Below, piece after piece: positions 45,821 to 54,826 of a stretch of 64,000 nt of DNA. Each line of letters starts with the position of its first letter. Within the stretch, counting starts at the first letter, position 1. The notes below the pieces were generated by a model that saw nothing but the letters and a program-made list of their open reading frames with translations, was not told the origin of the DNA and ran no database searches. The stretch is taken from the NCBI RefSeq assembly GCF_045066735.1, contig NZ_JBISHH010000002.1, positions 62,001-126,000 of the forward strand, in the 5' to 3' direction. The translations under genes were made by a program, and so were the position numbers. This DNA is from Algibacter sp045066735 (GTDB lineage Bacteria > Bacteroidota > Bacteroidia > Flavobacteriales > Flavobacteriaceae).

Positions 45821-47926
45821 ATGAAGGAAATTACAAAAAGTTTTAAGTACGTAGATTATCTATGGGATAATGACAAAGCAGATAGCTTAGGCGATAATCA
45901 AGTTGAATTATTTTTATATCGCTCAAATATATTAGGTGCGGATTTAAGAATTACTAATTACGGTGGTGGAAATACCAGTTGTAAAACAATTGAAACAGAC
46001 CCATTAACTAACGAAGAGGTTGAGGTTATGTGGGTAAAAGGTTCTGGTGGAGATATTGGAACACTTACTAGATCTGGTATTGCAGGTTTGTACACAAAAC
46101 GATTAAGAGACTTAAAAAATGTTTACCAAGGTTTACACGATGAAGATAGAATGGTTGGCCTTTTTAACCATTGTATTTACGACTTAAATAGTAAAGCGCC
46201 TTCAATAGATACACCTTTGCATGGGTTATTACCTTTTGCTCATATAGATCATTTACATCCAGATGCATTAATAGCAGTTGCTGCGGCTAAGGATAGTGAG
46301 CAAGTTACTAAAGAAATCTGGGGAGATACCATGGGGTGGGTGCCTTGGCAAAAACCAGGATTCGATTTAGGCTTGCAATTAGAAAAATGTTTAGCAGATA
46401 ATCCTGGCATTAGAGGTATAGTTTTAGGTAGTCATGGATTATTTACTTGGGGAGATACTTCATATGAATGTTATATGAATAGTTTAGAAGTCATTGAAAT
46501 GGCTTCAGAATATATTGAGAAAAAATTAAAAGAGCAAGGTGAAGTTTTTGGAGGACAAAAAGTAGAGAGCTTACCAAAAGATGCGCGTTTAGAAAAAGCA
46601 GCTCAGCTTATGCCATTGTTAAGAGGTTTATGTTCTTCTGAAAATAGAATGATTGGGCATTTTTCGGACACCGATGTTGTTATGCAATATATAAACAGTA
46701 ACGATTTAGAAAGATTAGCGCCTATGGGAACGTCTTGTCCAGATCACTTTTTAAGAACAAAAATTCAACCTTTAGTATTAGAGTTAGATAAAAATGAAGA
46801 TTTATCGGATGCCGATACCATCTTAAAAAAGTTAGAACCAGCATTTGAAGCATATCGTCAAGAATATGTAGATTATTATAATACTTGTAAAAAAGATAAC
46901 AGTCCTGCAATACGTGATTCAAATCCAGTAATTATTATTTACCCAGGAGTTGGTATGTTTAGTTTTGCAAAAAACAAACAAACTACCCGTGTTGCAAGTG
47001 AATTCTATATTAATGCGATTAACGTAATGCGCGGTGCAGAAGCTATTACGTCTTATACCTCTTTACCAAGACAAGAAGCTTTTGATATTGAATATTGGTT
47101 ATTAGAAGAAGCTAAATTGCAGCGTATGCCAAAAGAATTGCCATTATCTAGAAAAGTAGCTCTAGTTACAGGTGCAGGTGGTGGTATTGGTAAAGCAATT
47201 GCCGATAAATTAGCTGCTCAAGGTGCCAATGTAGTTCTTACAGATATTAATGAAGAAGCACTTGTTGAGGCAAATGGAACTTATAAAAGAGATGTTTCTA
47301 CCTACGCTGTTTGCGATGTAACAAATACCGAATCTATTGCAAGTGCATATAAAAACGCAGTTGTTGAGTTTGGAGGCGTAGATATTATTGTTCATAGTGC
47401 TGGATTAGCGATTTCAAAACCTTTGGAAGATACTACAGATAAAGATTGGAATATTTTACAAAACATTTTAGTTAAAGGTCAGTTTGATTTGGCTAAGCAA
47501 TTTGCAGCTATTGTCCGTAAACAAGGACTTGGAGGCGATTATATTGCTATTGCAAGTAAAAATGGGTTAGTTGCAGGACCAAATAACGTGGCATATGGAA
47601 CTGCTAAAGCAGCGCAACAACACATGGTACGTCTATTGGCAGCAGAATTAGCTAAAGATAAAGTAAGAGTAAATACAGTAAATCCAGATGGGGTAATTGT
47701 AGGAAGTAAAATATGGGAAGGTGCTTGGGCAGAAGGAAGAGCTAAGGCAAATGGAATTACTGTTGAAGAATTACCAGCATTTTATGCAAAAAGAAATTTA
47801 TTACATGAAATAATAACACCTGATGATATAGCAAACGGTGTATTCTCTTTTGTGGGAATACTAGATAAATCAACTGGAAATATTATAAATGTTGACGGAG
47901 GTATGGCTAATGCCTTTGTAAGATAA
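45821..47926 (+). CDS. rhaEW: Bifunctional rhamnulose-1-phosphate aldolase / lactaldehyde dehydrogenase
   Basis: This 701-residue fusion splits L-rhamnulose-1-phosphate to DHAP and L-lactaldehyde and then oxidises the aldehyde to lactate. The N-terminal class II aldolase domain (to about residue 430) has LLPFAHIDHLHPDALIAV with metal-binding His and GSHGLFTWG. The C-terminal short-chain dehydrogenase (from about 445) has the NAD motif TGAGGGIG (450-457) and the YGTAK catalytic pair. This architecture is known as RhaEW in bacterial rhamnose clusters. The ATG at 45821 is chosen because an upstream TTG precedes the predicted promoter -7 element. A hairpin with a T-rich tail separates it from rhaI. 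Confidence 0.92.
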   Translation: MKEITKSFKYVDYLWDNDKADSLGDNQVELFLYRSNILGADLRITNYGGGNTSCKTIETDPLTNEEVEVMWVKGSGGDIGTLTRSGIAGLYTKRLRDLKNVYQGLHDEDRMVGLFNHCIYDLNSKAPSIDTPLHGLLPFAHIDHLHPDALIAVAAAKDSEQVTKEIWGDTMGWVPWQKPGFDLGLQLEKCLADNPGIRGIVLGSHGLFTWGDTSYECYMNSLEVIEMASEYIEKKLKEQGEVFGGQKVESLPKDARLEKAAQLMPLLRGLCSSENRMIGHFSDTDVVMQYINSNDLERLAPMGTSCPDHFLRTKIQPLVLELDKNEDLSDADTILKKLEPAFEAYRQEYVDYYNTCKKDNSPAIRDSNPVIIIYPGVGMFSFAKNKQTTRVASEFYINAINVMRGAEAITSYTSLPRQEAFDIEYWLLEEAKLQRMPKELPLSRKVALVTGAGGGIGKAIADKLAAQGANVVLTDINEEALVEANGTYKRDVSTYAVCDVTNTESIASAYKNAVVEFGGVDIIVHSAGLAISKPLEDTTDKDWNILQNILVKGQFDLAKQFAAIVRKQGLGGDYIAIASKNGLVAGPNNVAYGTAKAAQQHMVRLLAAELAKDKVRVNTVNPDGVIVGSKIWEGAWAEGRAKANGITVEELPAFYAKRNLLHEIITPDDIANGVFSFVGILDKSTGNIINVDGGMANAFVR

Positions 47927-47964
47927 AGTTGTTATCGAAGTTAGTTTAGTTTAGTAAAAGATGG

Positions 47965-48009
47965 CCTCCATAGATATTATGGTTTATGGAGGTTTCTTTT
48001 CTTTTTTTT
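47965..48009 (+). terminator. Intercistronic hairpin/terminator between rhaEW and rhaI
   Basis: An 8-base stem (CCTCCATA 47965-47972 with TATGGAGG 47985-47992) is followed by a T/C-rich stretch with an eight-T run to about 48009. It could lower expression of the downstream rha genes relative to the aldolase, since no new regulon promoter is visible before rhaI. Confidence 0.5.
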
Positions 48010-48022
48010 AGAAATTTGAATC

Positions 48023-49303
48023 ATGAAAATACAAAAAGAACACATATTAGATTATAATAAATCGGGATTAGAAAATCATAATGAAAATTTTGATTTCTTA
48101 GCTAATAAACTGAGTAAAAAAGGACATAATGTTCAAGATATTGTATCTAGATTAGCAGATTTTCAAGTAGCCATACCAAGTTGGGCATTGGGTGCAGGAG
48201 GAACACGTTTTGGACGATTTTCCTTTTTTGGAGAGCCATCTAGCTTGGAACAAAAAATAGAAGATGTCGGTGTTTTGCATAGCTTAACGCAAACCGCGGG
48301 TGCAGTATCGTTGCATATTCCTTGGGATATCCCCTCAGATTATAATGCCATTAAAGAAAAAGCAGATGCGCTAAATATAAAGTTTGATGCAGTAAACTCA
48401 AACACATTTCAAGATCAAAAAGACGCCGCAGAAACTTATAAATACGGTTCTTTAAGTAATACAAGTCAGGCAGTTAGGGAACAAGCTATTCAGCACAATT
48501 TAGATGTAATTAAAATTGGAGATAAATTAGGGTCTAAGGCTCTAACGGTTTGGTTAGCAGATGGATCTTGTTTTCCTGGTCAAAATAATTTTCAAACAGC
48601 TTTTCAAAATACGCAAGACAGCTTAATCGATATTTATAAAGGAATACCAGAAGATTGGAAATTGCTTATAGAGTATAAACCATACGAACCTAATTTTTAC
48701 AGTACCGTTATTCAAGATTGGGGAGCGTCGTTAATGTTAGCAAATGGTTGTGGTGATAAGGCCTTTACTTTGGTCGATTTAGGACATCACTTACCAAATA
48801 GTAACATTGAGCAAATTGTTTCTATTTTACAATTAAAAGGAAAACTAGGAGGTTTTCATTTTAATGATAGTAAGTATGGAGATGACGATTTAACCGTAGG
48901 TAGCATTAAGCCATATGCGTTATTTTTAATATTTAACGAATTGGTTTATGGTATGGCAAACAATCCACAAAACCCAGATTTAGCGTGGATGATTGATGCT
49001 AGCCATAATGTAAAAGATCCTCTAGAAGATTTAATTCAATCGCTTGAAGCCATTCAAGAGGCTTATGCAAAAGCTTTATTAATAGATCAAGCAGCGTTAA
49101 AAGCAGCTCAATTAGATAACGATGTTGTAAAATGTCAAGAGATTTTACAAGGAGCGTATAGAACAGATGTAAGACCGCTTTTAGAAAAAGCACGATTAAG
49201 TAGAGGTGGTGTAATTAGTCCTATTGACGCTTACAGATCATTAGATGTTAGAGGGCAGCTAATTAAAGAAAGAGGTAAAAACACTGTAGCTACTGGTCTT
49301 TAA
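48023..49303 (+). CDS. rhaI: L-rhamnose isomerase (xylose-isomerase-like barrel)
   Basis: This 426-residue cytoplasmic enzyme converts L-rhamnose to L-rhamnulose. It belongs to the RhaI type first known from Pseudomonas stutzeri rather than E. coli RhaA. Visible features are the PSWALGAGGTRFGRF start motif and metal-ligand segments LIEYKPYEPNF (Glu), TLVDLGHH (Asp), GFHFNDSKYGDDDL (His and Asp) and MIDASHN (Asp). The C-terminal helix region (LSRGGVISPIDAYRSLDVRGQLI) is typical. It precedes rhamnulokinase by 10 bases. Confidence 0.92.
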   Translation: MKIQKEHILDYNKSGLENHNENFDFLANKLSKKGHNVQDIVSRLADFQVAIPSWALGAGGTRFGRFSFFGEPSSLEQKIEDVGVLHSLTQTAGAVSLHIPWDIPSDYNAIKEKADALNIKFDAVNSNTFQDQKDAAETYKYGSLSNTSQAVREQAIQHNLDVIKIGDKLGSKALTVWLADGSCFPGQNNFQTAFQNTQDSLIDIYKGIPEDWKLLIEYKPYEPNFYSTVIQDWGASLMLANGCGDKAFTLVDLGHHLPNSNIEQIVSILQLKGKLGGFHFNDSKYGDDDLTVGSIKPYALFLIFNELVYGMANNPQNPDLAWMIDASHNVKDPLEDLIQSLEAIQEAYAKALLIDQAALKAAQLDNDVVKCQEILQGAYRTDVRPLLEKARLSRGGVISPIDAYRSLDVRGQLIKERGKNTVATGL

Positions 49304-49313
49304 ATTTTTAGCT

Positions 49314-50690
49314 ATGAAACAAAAAGTAACTGCTGTTTTTGATATAGGGAAAACAAATAAAAAGTTTTTTCTTTTCGATAAAGATTTTAAAGAAGTTCAT
49401 AAAGAATATATTTCTTTTGACGAAATTAAAGATGAAGATGGGCATCCAACAGAAAATCTCCCCGCTTTAAAAAAATGGTTAAAAGATGTTTTTAATCGTA
49501 TTTTAGAAAAGAAAGAGTTTAATGTTAAAGCCATTAATTTTTCAACATACGGGGCTAGTTTTGTTCATATAGATCAAAATGGACAGCCCTTAACACCTCT
49601 TTATAATTACACAAAACCTTTACCGGCAGAAATAGTAACTTCTTTTTTTAAAGAGTATGGACCAAAAGAAGAGTTTCTTAAAACTACAGGCTGTTCAGAT
49701 TTAAGTATGCTCAATTCTGGGTTGCAGTTATATTGGTTAAAAAAAGCAAAACCAGAAGTATTCAAAAACATTAAATATTCTTTACACTTACCACAATATT
49801 TAAGTCATGTTTTTACAGGAATTGCTTTAAGTGAATATACTAGTATAGGTTGTCATACAGCGCTTTGGGACTACAGTAAAAAAGATTATCATAACTGGGT
49901 CTACCAAGAGGGTATAGATAAAATATTACCACCTATAGTTTCTACAGAAACAAGTATTAATATGAATTATAATGGTAATCGTATTAAAATAGGGGTAGGT
50001 ATTCACGACAGTTCAGCGGCTTTACTGCCTTACGTTCGTAGCATCAAGAAAAAGTTTGTTTTAATTTCTACAGGAACTTGGAGTATATCCTTTAATCCTT
50101 TTACAGAAAACCCTATTACAACCGAAATAAATGATAGCGATGTTATCAACTACATGCGTATTAATGGCAAACCAGTGAAGGCATCTCGGCTGTTTTTGGG
50201 AAACGAGTATAAGCTTCAAGTTGAAAAACTTAATAATAAGTTTGGAGTTAATGATGATTTTCACCGTAATGTAAAGTTTGATTATGATATTTATTTGGAA
50301 ATCATGAAAGATTTTAAACATTGTTTTAAATGGGAAGGGTTGATCGATCCGGATATGCCTAGTAAAACAGACTTTCATTATACAAAATATGAGCATGCTT
50401 ATCACCAATTAATGACTGAATTGGTTCTACTTCAAATAAAATGTATCAAAAAAGCTGTTGGAACTGATGAAATATACGGGTTATATGTTGATGGCGGCTT
50501 TAGTGATAATGATTTATTTATTAAACTTTTATCTCACAATTTTAGAGATAAAAAATTAAGAACTACAAATGCGTCTTTAGGTTCTGCATTAGGTGCGGCA
50601 ATTTCCATTTCAGACACTCAACTTAACTCTAAGTTTCTTAAAAAAAATTATGCACTAAAAAAGCATGTACCATTTATTATTAATGGATAA
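49314..50690 (+). CDS. rhaB: Rhamnulokinase (FGGY family)
   Basis: This 458-residue FGGY-family carbohydrate kinase phosphorylates L-rhamnulose to L-rhamnulose-1-phosphate with ATP. Visible motifs are the phosphate-1 loop VFDIGKTNKKFFLFD, INFSTYGASFVHID, the phosphate-2 loop ISTGTWSISFNPF, and the adenosine-binding YVDGGFSDNDLF. Position between rhaI and a class II aldolase gene supports rhamnulose over other ketoses. It belongs to the Bacteroidota branch with the Gly-Lys-Thr-Asn-Lys start rather than the E. coli-like one. A hairpin without a T run (50727-50734 with 50743-50750) lies before the next gene. Confidence 0.88.
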   Translation: MKQKVTAVFDIGKTNKKFFLFDKDFKEVHKEYISFDEIKDEDGHPTENLPALKKWLKDVFNRILEKKEFNVKAINFSTYGASFVHIDQNGQPLTPLYNYTKPLPAEIVTSFFKEYGPKEEFLKTTGCSDLSMLNSGLQLYWLKKAKPEVFKNIKYSLHLPQYLSHVFTGIALSEYTSIGCHTALWDYSKKDYHNWVYQEGIDKILPPIVSTETSINMNYNGNRIKIGVGIHDSSAALLPYVRSIKKKFVLISTGTWSISFNPFTENPITTEINDSDVINYMRINGKPVKASRLFLGNEYKLQVEKLNNKFGVNDDFHRNVKFDYDIYLEIMKDFKHCFKWEGLIDPDMPSKTDFHYTKYEHAYHQLMTELVLLQIKCIKKAVGTDEIYGLYVDGGFSDNDLFIKLLSHNFRDKKLRTTNASLGSALGAAISISDTQLNSKFLKKNYALKKHVPFIING

Positions 50691-50768
50691 AACTTATTTA
50701 AAAAATAAAAAAATAACAATATCCGGAATAGTTTGTTATGGTAAACTATTTCTCGAAAACCTAAGCAA

Positions 50769-52058
50769 ATGTCAAAAAACAAAAATTTAGTTCACCCAAG
50801 AGATCAAATCACCAAAATAATAAGTAGAATATATAAAAGAGGGATGACCACAACATCTGGTGGGAATATTTCTATTATTGATGATGAAGGGAATATTTGG
50901 GTTACGCCATCTGCTATCGATAAAGGCTCTTTAAGAGCATCAGATATTATTTGCGTAAAAAAAGATGGAACTATTGTTGGTAAACATAAACCATCATCTG
51001 AGTTTCCGTTCCATAAAGCTATATATGAGGCAAGGCCAGATATTAAATCTGTAATTCATGCACACCCACCAGCACTAGTATCGTTTAGTATCGTGCGCCA
51101 AATTCCTAATACAAATATCATTTCTCAAGCTAAACATATTTGTGGGCCAATAGGTTACGCTAAATATAGATTGCCAGGAAGTGATGATTTAGGAGATGTT
51201 ATAGCCGATGAGTTTAAAAAAGGATATAAGGCAATTATCATGGAAAACCATGGTACTGTATTGGGAGGTAGCGATTTAACCGATGCTTACGAGCGTTTTG
51301 AAGCTTTAGAGTTTTGTGCTAGCACCATACTTTATGGATCTCAAATTGGTACTCCAAAATATCTTACCGATGCTCAAATTGATGAGTTTGAAGCACAAGC
51401 AACAGGTGTTTTACCAGAAATGGAAGCAACAAGTTATTCAGCCGACGAACTTGAAAAGCGTTTAGAGATTTGTAAAATAGTACAACGTTCTTGCCAACAA
51501 GATTTAATGATAAGTTCTTACGGTACAGTATCTATGCGATGGAAAGATAACGACTTTCTTATTACACCTACCGGGAAAAATAGATGGGATATCGATTTAG
51601 ATGACATTGTTCAAATAAAAGATGGTAAACGAGAAACAGGAAAAACTCCTAGTAGAGCAACATGGATTCATCAAGAAATTTATAATAGAAACCCAGATGT
51701 TAACTCTATTATTATGACGCAATCACCGTATTTAATGGCTTTTGGGGTTACAGGAGAATATCTTAACGTAAGAACAATACCTGAGAGTTGGATATTTTTA
51801 CAAGACATAAACTTTGTTGAATACGGTAATCATTTTAGAAAAAATAATAATTCTGAAATCGTTGATAATTGCCCAACAGCATTAATTATAGAAAATGATT
51901 CAGTAATTATAACAGGCGATAAGTTATTACAAACGTTTGATTATTTAGAGGTAGCCGAGTTTAGTGCAAAATCAATTGTTTTAGGCCATTCACTTGATGA
52001 GATGGTACCAATAAATGATGAGCAAGTTGAAGATTTAAGGAAAAAGTTTTTAACATAA
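50769..52058 (+). CDS. Tandem class II aldolase/adducin protein with one inactive half
   Basis: This 429-residue protein has two class II aldolase/adducin domains. The first (about 10-195) retains the Zn/catalytic set: Glu78 (SSEFPFH), His97 and His99 (HAHPP) and His161 (MENHGT). The second (about 228-420) is recognisable by fold (TPTGKNRWDIDLDDIV, HQEIYNRNPDVNSI) but has Ala297, Thr317, Ser319 and Asp377 at those positions, so it cannot bind metal in the same way. Rhamnulose-1-phosphate aldolase activity is already supplied by rhaEW, so this protein may cleave another sugar phosphate, or a related aldol or dehydration step. Its role is not established. Confidence 0.82.
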   Translation: MSKNKNLVHPRDQITKIISRIYKRGMTTTSGGNISIIDDEGNIWVTPSAIDKGSLRASDIICVKKDGTIVGKHKPSSEFPFHKAIYEARPDIKSVIHAHPPALVSFSIVRQIPNTNIISQAKHICGPIGYAKYRLPGSDDLGDVIADEFKKGYKAIIMENHGTVLGGSDLTDAYERFEALEFCASTILYGSQIGTPKYLTDAQIDEFEAQATGVLPEMEATSYSADELEKRLEICKIVQRSCQQDLMISSYGTVSMRWKDNDFLITPTGKNRWDIDLDDIVQIKDGKRETGKTPSRATWIHQEIYNRNPDVNSIIMTQSPYLMAFGVTGEYLNVRTIPESWIFLQDINFVEYGNHFRKNNNSEIVDNCPTALIIENDSVIITGDKLLQTFDYLEVAEFSAKSIVLGHSLDEMVPINDEQVEDLRKKFLT

Positions 52059-52062
52059 AAAT

Positions 52063-53208
52063 ATGGAAATAAGTTTCGATACGCGATATCCATCAATAGA
52101 TGATTTAAGAGCTAAAGCTCAAAAAAAAATCCCAAAGTTTGCTTTTGAATATTTAGATGGAGGGTGTAATGAAGATGTAAATTTAATAAGAAATACATCT
52201 GAATTGCGAGAAGTACAACTTAAACCAAATTATTTAAGGAAGCATCATGGTTCATCATTAAAAACTAATCTTTTTGGTATTGAATATGATGCGCCTTTTG
52301 GTATTGCACCAGTAGGTTTACAAGGGCTAATGTGGCCAAACTCGCCTGAGATTTTAGCAAAGGCAGCTTTTAATCATAATATTCCTTTTATATTAAGTAC
52401 TGTAACCACAACAAGTATAGAACGTGCGGCAGAATTAACAGAAGGTAAAGCCTGGTTTCAATTATATCATCCTACAGAAGACAAGTTAAGAGACGATATA
52501 ATAAATAGAGCAGCTGCAGCAGAATGTCCAGTTTTAGTTATTTTATGTGATGTTCCAAGTTTTGGATTTAGGCCAAGAGATATTAGAAATGGTTTAGCTA
52601 TGCCTCCAAAAATGAATTTAAGTAATATTTTACAAGCCTTTGGGAGGCCACATTGGAGCTTACAAACCTTAAAACATGGCATTCCTAATTTCGCCAATTT
52701 ATTACCTTATATGCCTAAAAATTTAGATTTAAAGCAATTAGGGAAATTCATGGACCAAACATTCTCAGGAAGATTAAATGAGGAAAAAATTAAACCAATT
52801 CGAGACATGTGGAAGGGGAAGTTGGTTTTAAAAGGAGTCGCTTCGGAATATGATGCAGAACTAGCTATTAAGTTAGGGCTTGATGGTATTATAGTTTCCA
52901 ATCATGGTGGGCGTCAATTAGATGCTGGACAATCTACGATTAAACCTTTATCTACAATTGCCAAAAAATATGGTAATCAAATTGAAGTTATGATGGATAG
53001 TGGTGTGCGATCAGGTCCAGATGTGGCAAGGGCTATGGCTAGCGGAGCTAAATTTACATTTATGGGGCGCTCTTTTATGTATGGAGTATCTGCACTTGGT
53101 AAAAAAGGAGGTAATCATACCATATCATTATTAAAAACAGAATTGCAACAAGTAATGGAGCAATTATGTTGTGAAAACACTAGTGATTTTCCTAATCATT
53201 TAGTTTAA
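52063..53208 (+). CDS. lldD: FMN-dependent L-lactate dehydrogenase
   Basis: This 381-residue alpha-hydroxy acid dehydrogenase should oxidise L-lactate to pyruvate, feeding electrons to the respiratory chain. Family signatures are RYPSIDDLRAKAQKKIPKFAFEYLDGG at the start (in parts), FGIAPVGLQGLMWP, ILKGV-like KGVASEYDAELA, and SNHGGRQLD with the active-site His281, followed by MDSGVRSGPDVARAMASGAKFTFMGR. In this cluster it takes lactate made from rhamnose-derived lactaldehyde. Starts 4 bases after the tandem aldolase gene. Glycolate oxidase-like or other 2-hydroxy acid specificity is possible, but context favours lactate. Confidence 0.88.
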   Translation: MEISFDTRYPSIDDLRAKAQKKIPKFAFEYLDGGCNEDVNLIRNTSELREVQLKPNYLRKHHGSSLKTNLFGIEYDAPFGIAPVGLQGLMWPNSPEILAKAAFNHNIPFILSTVTTTSIERAAELTEGKAWFQLYHPTEDKLRDDIINRAAAAECPVLVILCDVPSFGFRPRDIRNGLAMPPKMNLSNILQAFGRPHWSLQTLKHGIPNFANLLPYMPKNLDLKQLGKFMDQTFSGRLNEEKIKPIRDMWKGKLVLKGVASEYDAELAIKLGLDGIIVSNHGGRQLDAGQSTIKPLSTIAKKYGNQIEVMMDSGVRSGPDVARAMASGAKFTFMGRSFMYGVSALGKKGGNHTISLLKTELQQVMEQLCCENTSDFPNHLV

Positions 53209-53249
53209 TATGTTAAGTATTATTAATTAAAAGAATTAAAAAAACTATT

Positions 53250-54689
53250 ATGAAGCATTATAAACAATTTATTAATGGAGAATTTGTAGACTCTAAAGCC
53301 ACATCGGTTATTGAGATATTGAACCCTTGTACAGAAGAAATTATTAGTACTATTTCTACAGGAACAGTAGAAGATGCTAACAATGCCTTAGAAGCAGCAC
53401 AAGCAGCACAACCAGCATGGGAGGCTTTACCGGCGATACAAAGAGCGGCATTTTTACATAAAATGGCTGACGTTATTAGAGAAAACCGTGTGTTTTTGGC
53501 AGAAACTTTATCTAAAGAACAAGCTAAAGTTATTGGTTTAGCACAAGTTGAAATTGATGTAACTGCAGATTATTTTGATTATAATGCAGGTTGGGCACGA
53601 AGAATTGAAGGAGAAATTATTCAAAGTGATCGTGAAAAAGAACATATTTATTTACACAAAGTGCCAATTGGAGTTGCTGTTGGTATTTGCCCTTGGAATT
53701 TCCCGTTTTTTGTTATGGCACGTAAAGTTGCAGCATCTTTAATTACTGGAAATACCTGCGTAATAAAGCCAAGTTCTGAAGCGCCAAATACCATTATGGA
53801 ATTTGCAGATTTTATTCAAAAAATAAATTTACCAAATGGTGTTTTAAACTTTGTTTGCGGTAACGGCAGAACGGTTGGAAATGCACTTTCTAAAAGTCCT
53901 ATTACTGGTATTATTAGTTTAACTGGTAGTGTTGGTGCGGGACAAAAAGTAATTAGTGCTGCTGCTGAAAATATAACAAAAGTATCTTTAGAATTAGGAG
54001 GTAAAGCTCCGGCAATAGTTTGTGCAGATGCTAATTTAGATTTAGCCATTAACTCTATCGTATCTTCAAAGGTTATTTTTAGCGGACAAGTTTGTAATTG
54101 TGCAGAACGCGTATATGTTGAGGATAGTATTTACGATGAATTTGTAGATAAGTTAACCAAGAAGATGAGCCAAGTAACTATTGAGGATGCCTTAACAGGA
54201 ACTAATGCCGATATGAGTAGTTTGGTTTCCAAAGATCAATTAGATAAAATTACCGAAATGGTAGAGTTCGCTAAAAAAGAAGGGGCAGAAGTTTTAGTAG
54301 GAGGTAAGCGCCCTGAAAAATTTGATAGCGGTTATTATTACGAACCAACTTTATTAACTAATGTTTCTCAGGAAATGGAAATTATTCAGGAAGAAGTTTT
54401 TGGACCAGTACTTCCAGTTATGAAATTTGGTACATTAGATGAAGCCATAGCACTATCTAATGATTGCCAGTTCGGATTAACATCATCAATATTTTCAGAA
54501 AACTATAATAACATTATGCGTGCTACAAATGGTTTGCATTTTGGTGAAACTTATGTGAACAGAGAGCATTTTGAAGCTATTCAAGGATTTCATGCCGGAT
54601 GGAAAAAATCTGGAGTAGGTGGAGCAGATGGTAAACATGGTATGGAAGAGTATTTACATACACGTGTTGTTTACGCCAAATACTATTAA
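53250..54689 (+). CDS. aldA: Aldehyde dehydrogenase, probable lactaldehyde dehydrogenase
   Basis: This 479-residue NAD(P)-dependent aldehyde dehydrogenase matches the AldA type. It has PIGVAVGICPWNFPFFVMARK, the catalytic Glu248 in LELGGKAP, and catalytic Cys282 in SGQVCNCAERVYV. It should oxidise L-lactaldehyde to L-lactate. The dehydrogenase half of rhaEW is assigned the same reaction, so the cluster holds two enzymes for one step. They may differ in cofactor or substrate (for example glycolaldehyde). It is 41 bases after lldD and ends the rha run before a new regulon promoter. Confidence 0.88.
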   Translation: MKHYKQFINGEFVDSKATSVIEILNPCTEEIISTISTGTVEDANNALEAAQAAQPAWEALPAIQRAAFLHKMADVIRENRVFLAETLSKEQAKVIGLAQVEIDVTADYFDYNAGWARRIEGEIIQSDREKEHIYLHKVPIGVAVGICPWNFPFFVMARKVAASLITGNTCVIKPSSEAPNTIMEFADFIQKINLPNGVLNFVCGNGRTVGNALSKSPITGIISLTGSVGAGQKVISAAAENITKVSLELGGKAPAIVCADANLDLAINSIVSSKVIFSGQVCNCAERVYVEDSIYDEFVDKLTKKMSQVTIEDALTGTNADMSSLVSKDQLDKITEMVEFAKKEGAEVLVGGKRPEKFDSGYYYEPTLLTNVSQEMEIIQEEVFGPVLPVMKFGTLDEAIALSNDCQFGLTSSIFSENYNNIMRATNGLHFGETYVNREHFEAIQGFHAGWKKSGVGGADGKHGMEEYLHTRVVYAKYY

Positions 54690-54697
54690 AAAATAAT

Positions 54698-54744
54698 TAG
54701 CAGATAGTACAGGATAGAATTGTTCTTATCTGTTTATATTTTTG
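54698..54744 (+). promoter_or_regulatory. Regulon-type promoter for the NCS1 permease
   Basis: TACAGGATA (54708-54716) with an upstream copy sharing GATA ten bases earlier (54698-54706) is followed after exactly 20 bases by TATTTTTG (54737-54744). The permease ATG is 82 bases further on. Confidence 0.7.
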
Positions 54745-54826
54745 AGAATAAGATTTTTTAAACTTAAAGCTGATCATTATTTTACCCAATAGTGTTCAAC
54801 TAAAATATTTATAATACAACAACTAA

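Noticed and set aside
50727..50750. Hairpin before the tandem aldolase gene as a terminator
   Set aside because: No T run follows and the genes around it appear co-transcribed; at most it affects transcript stability.
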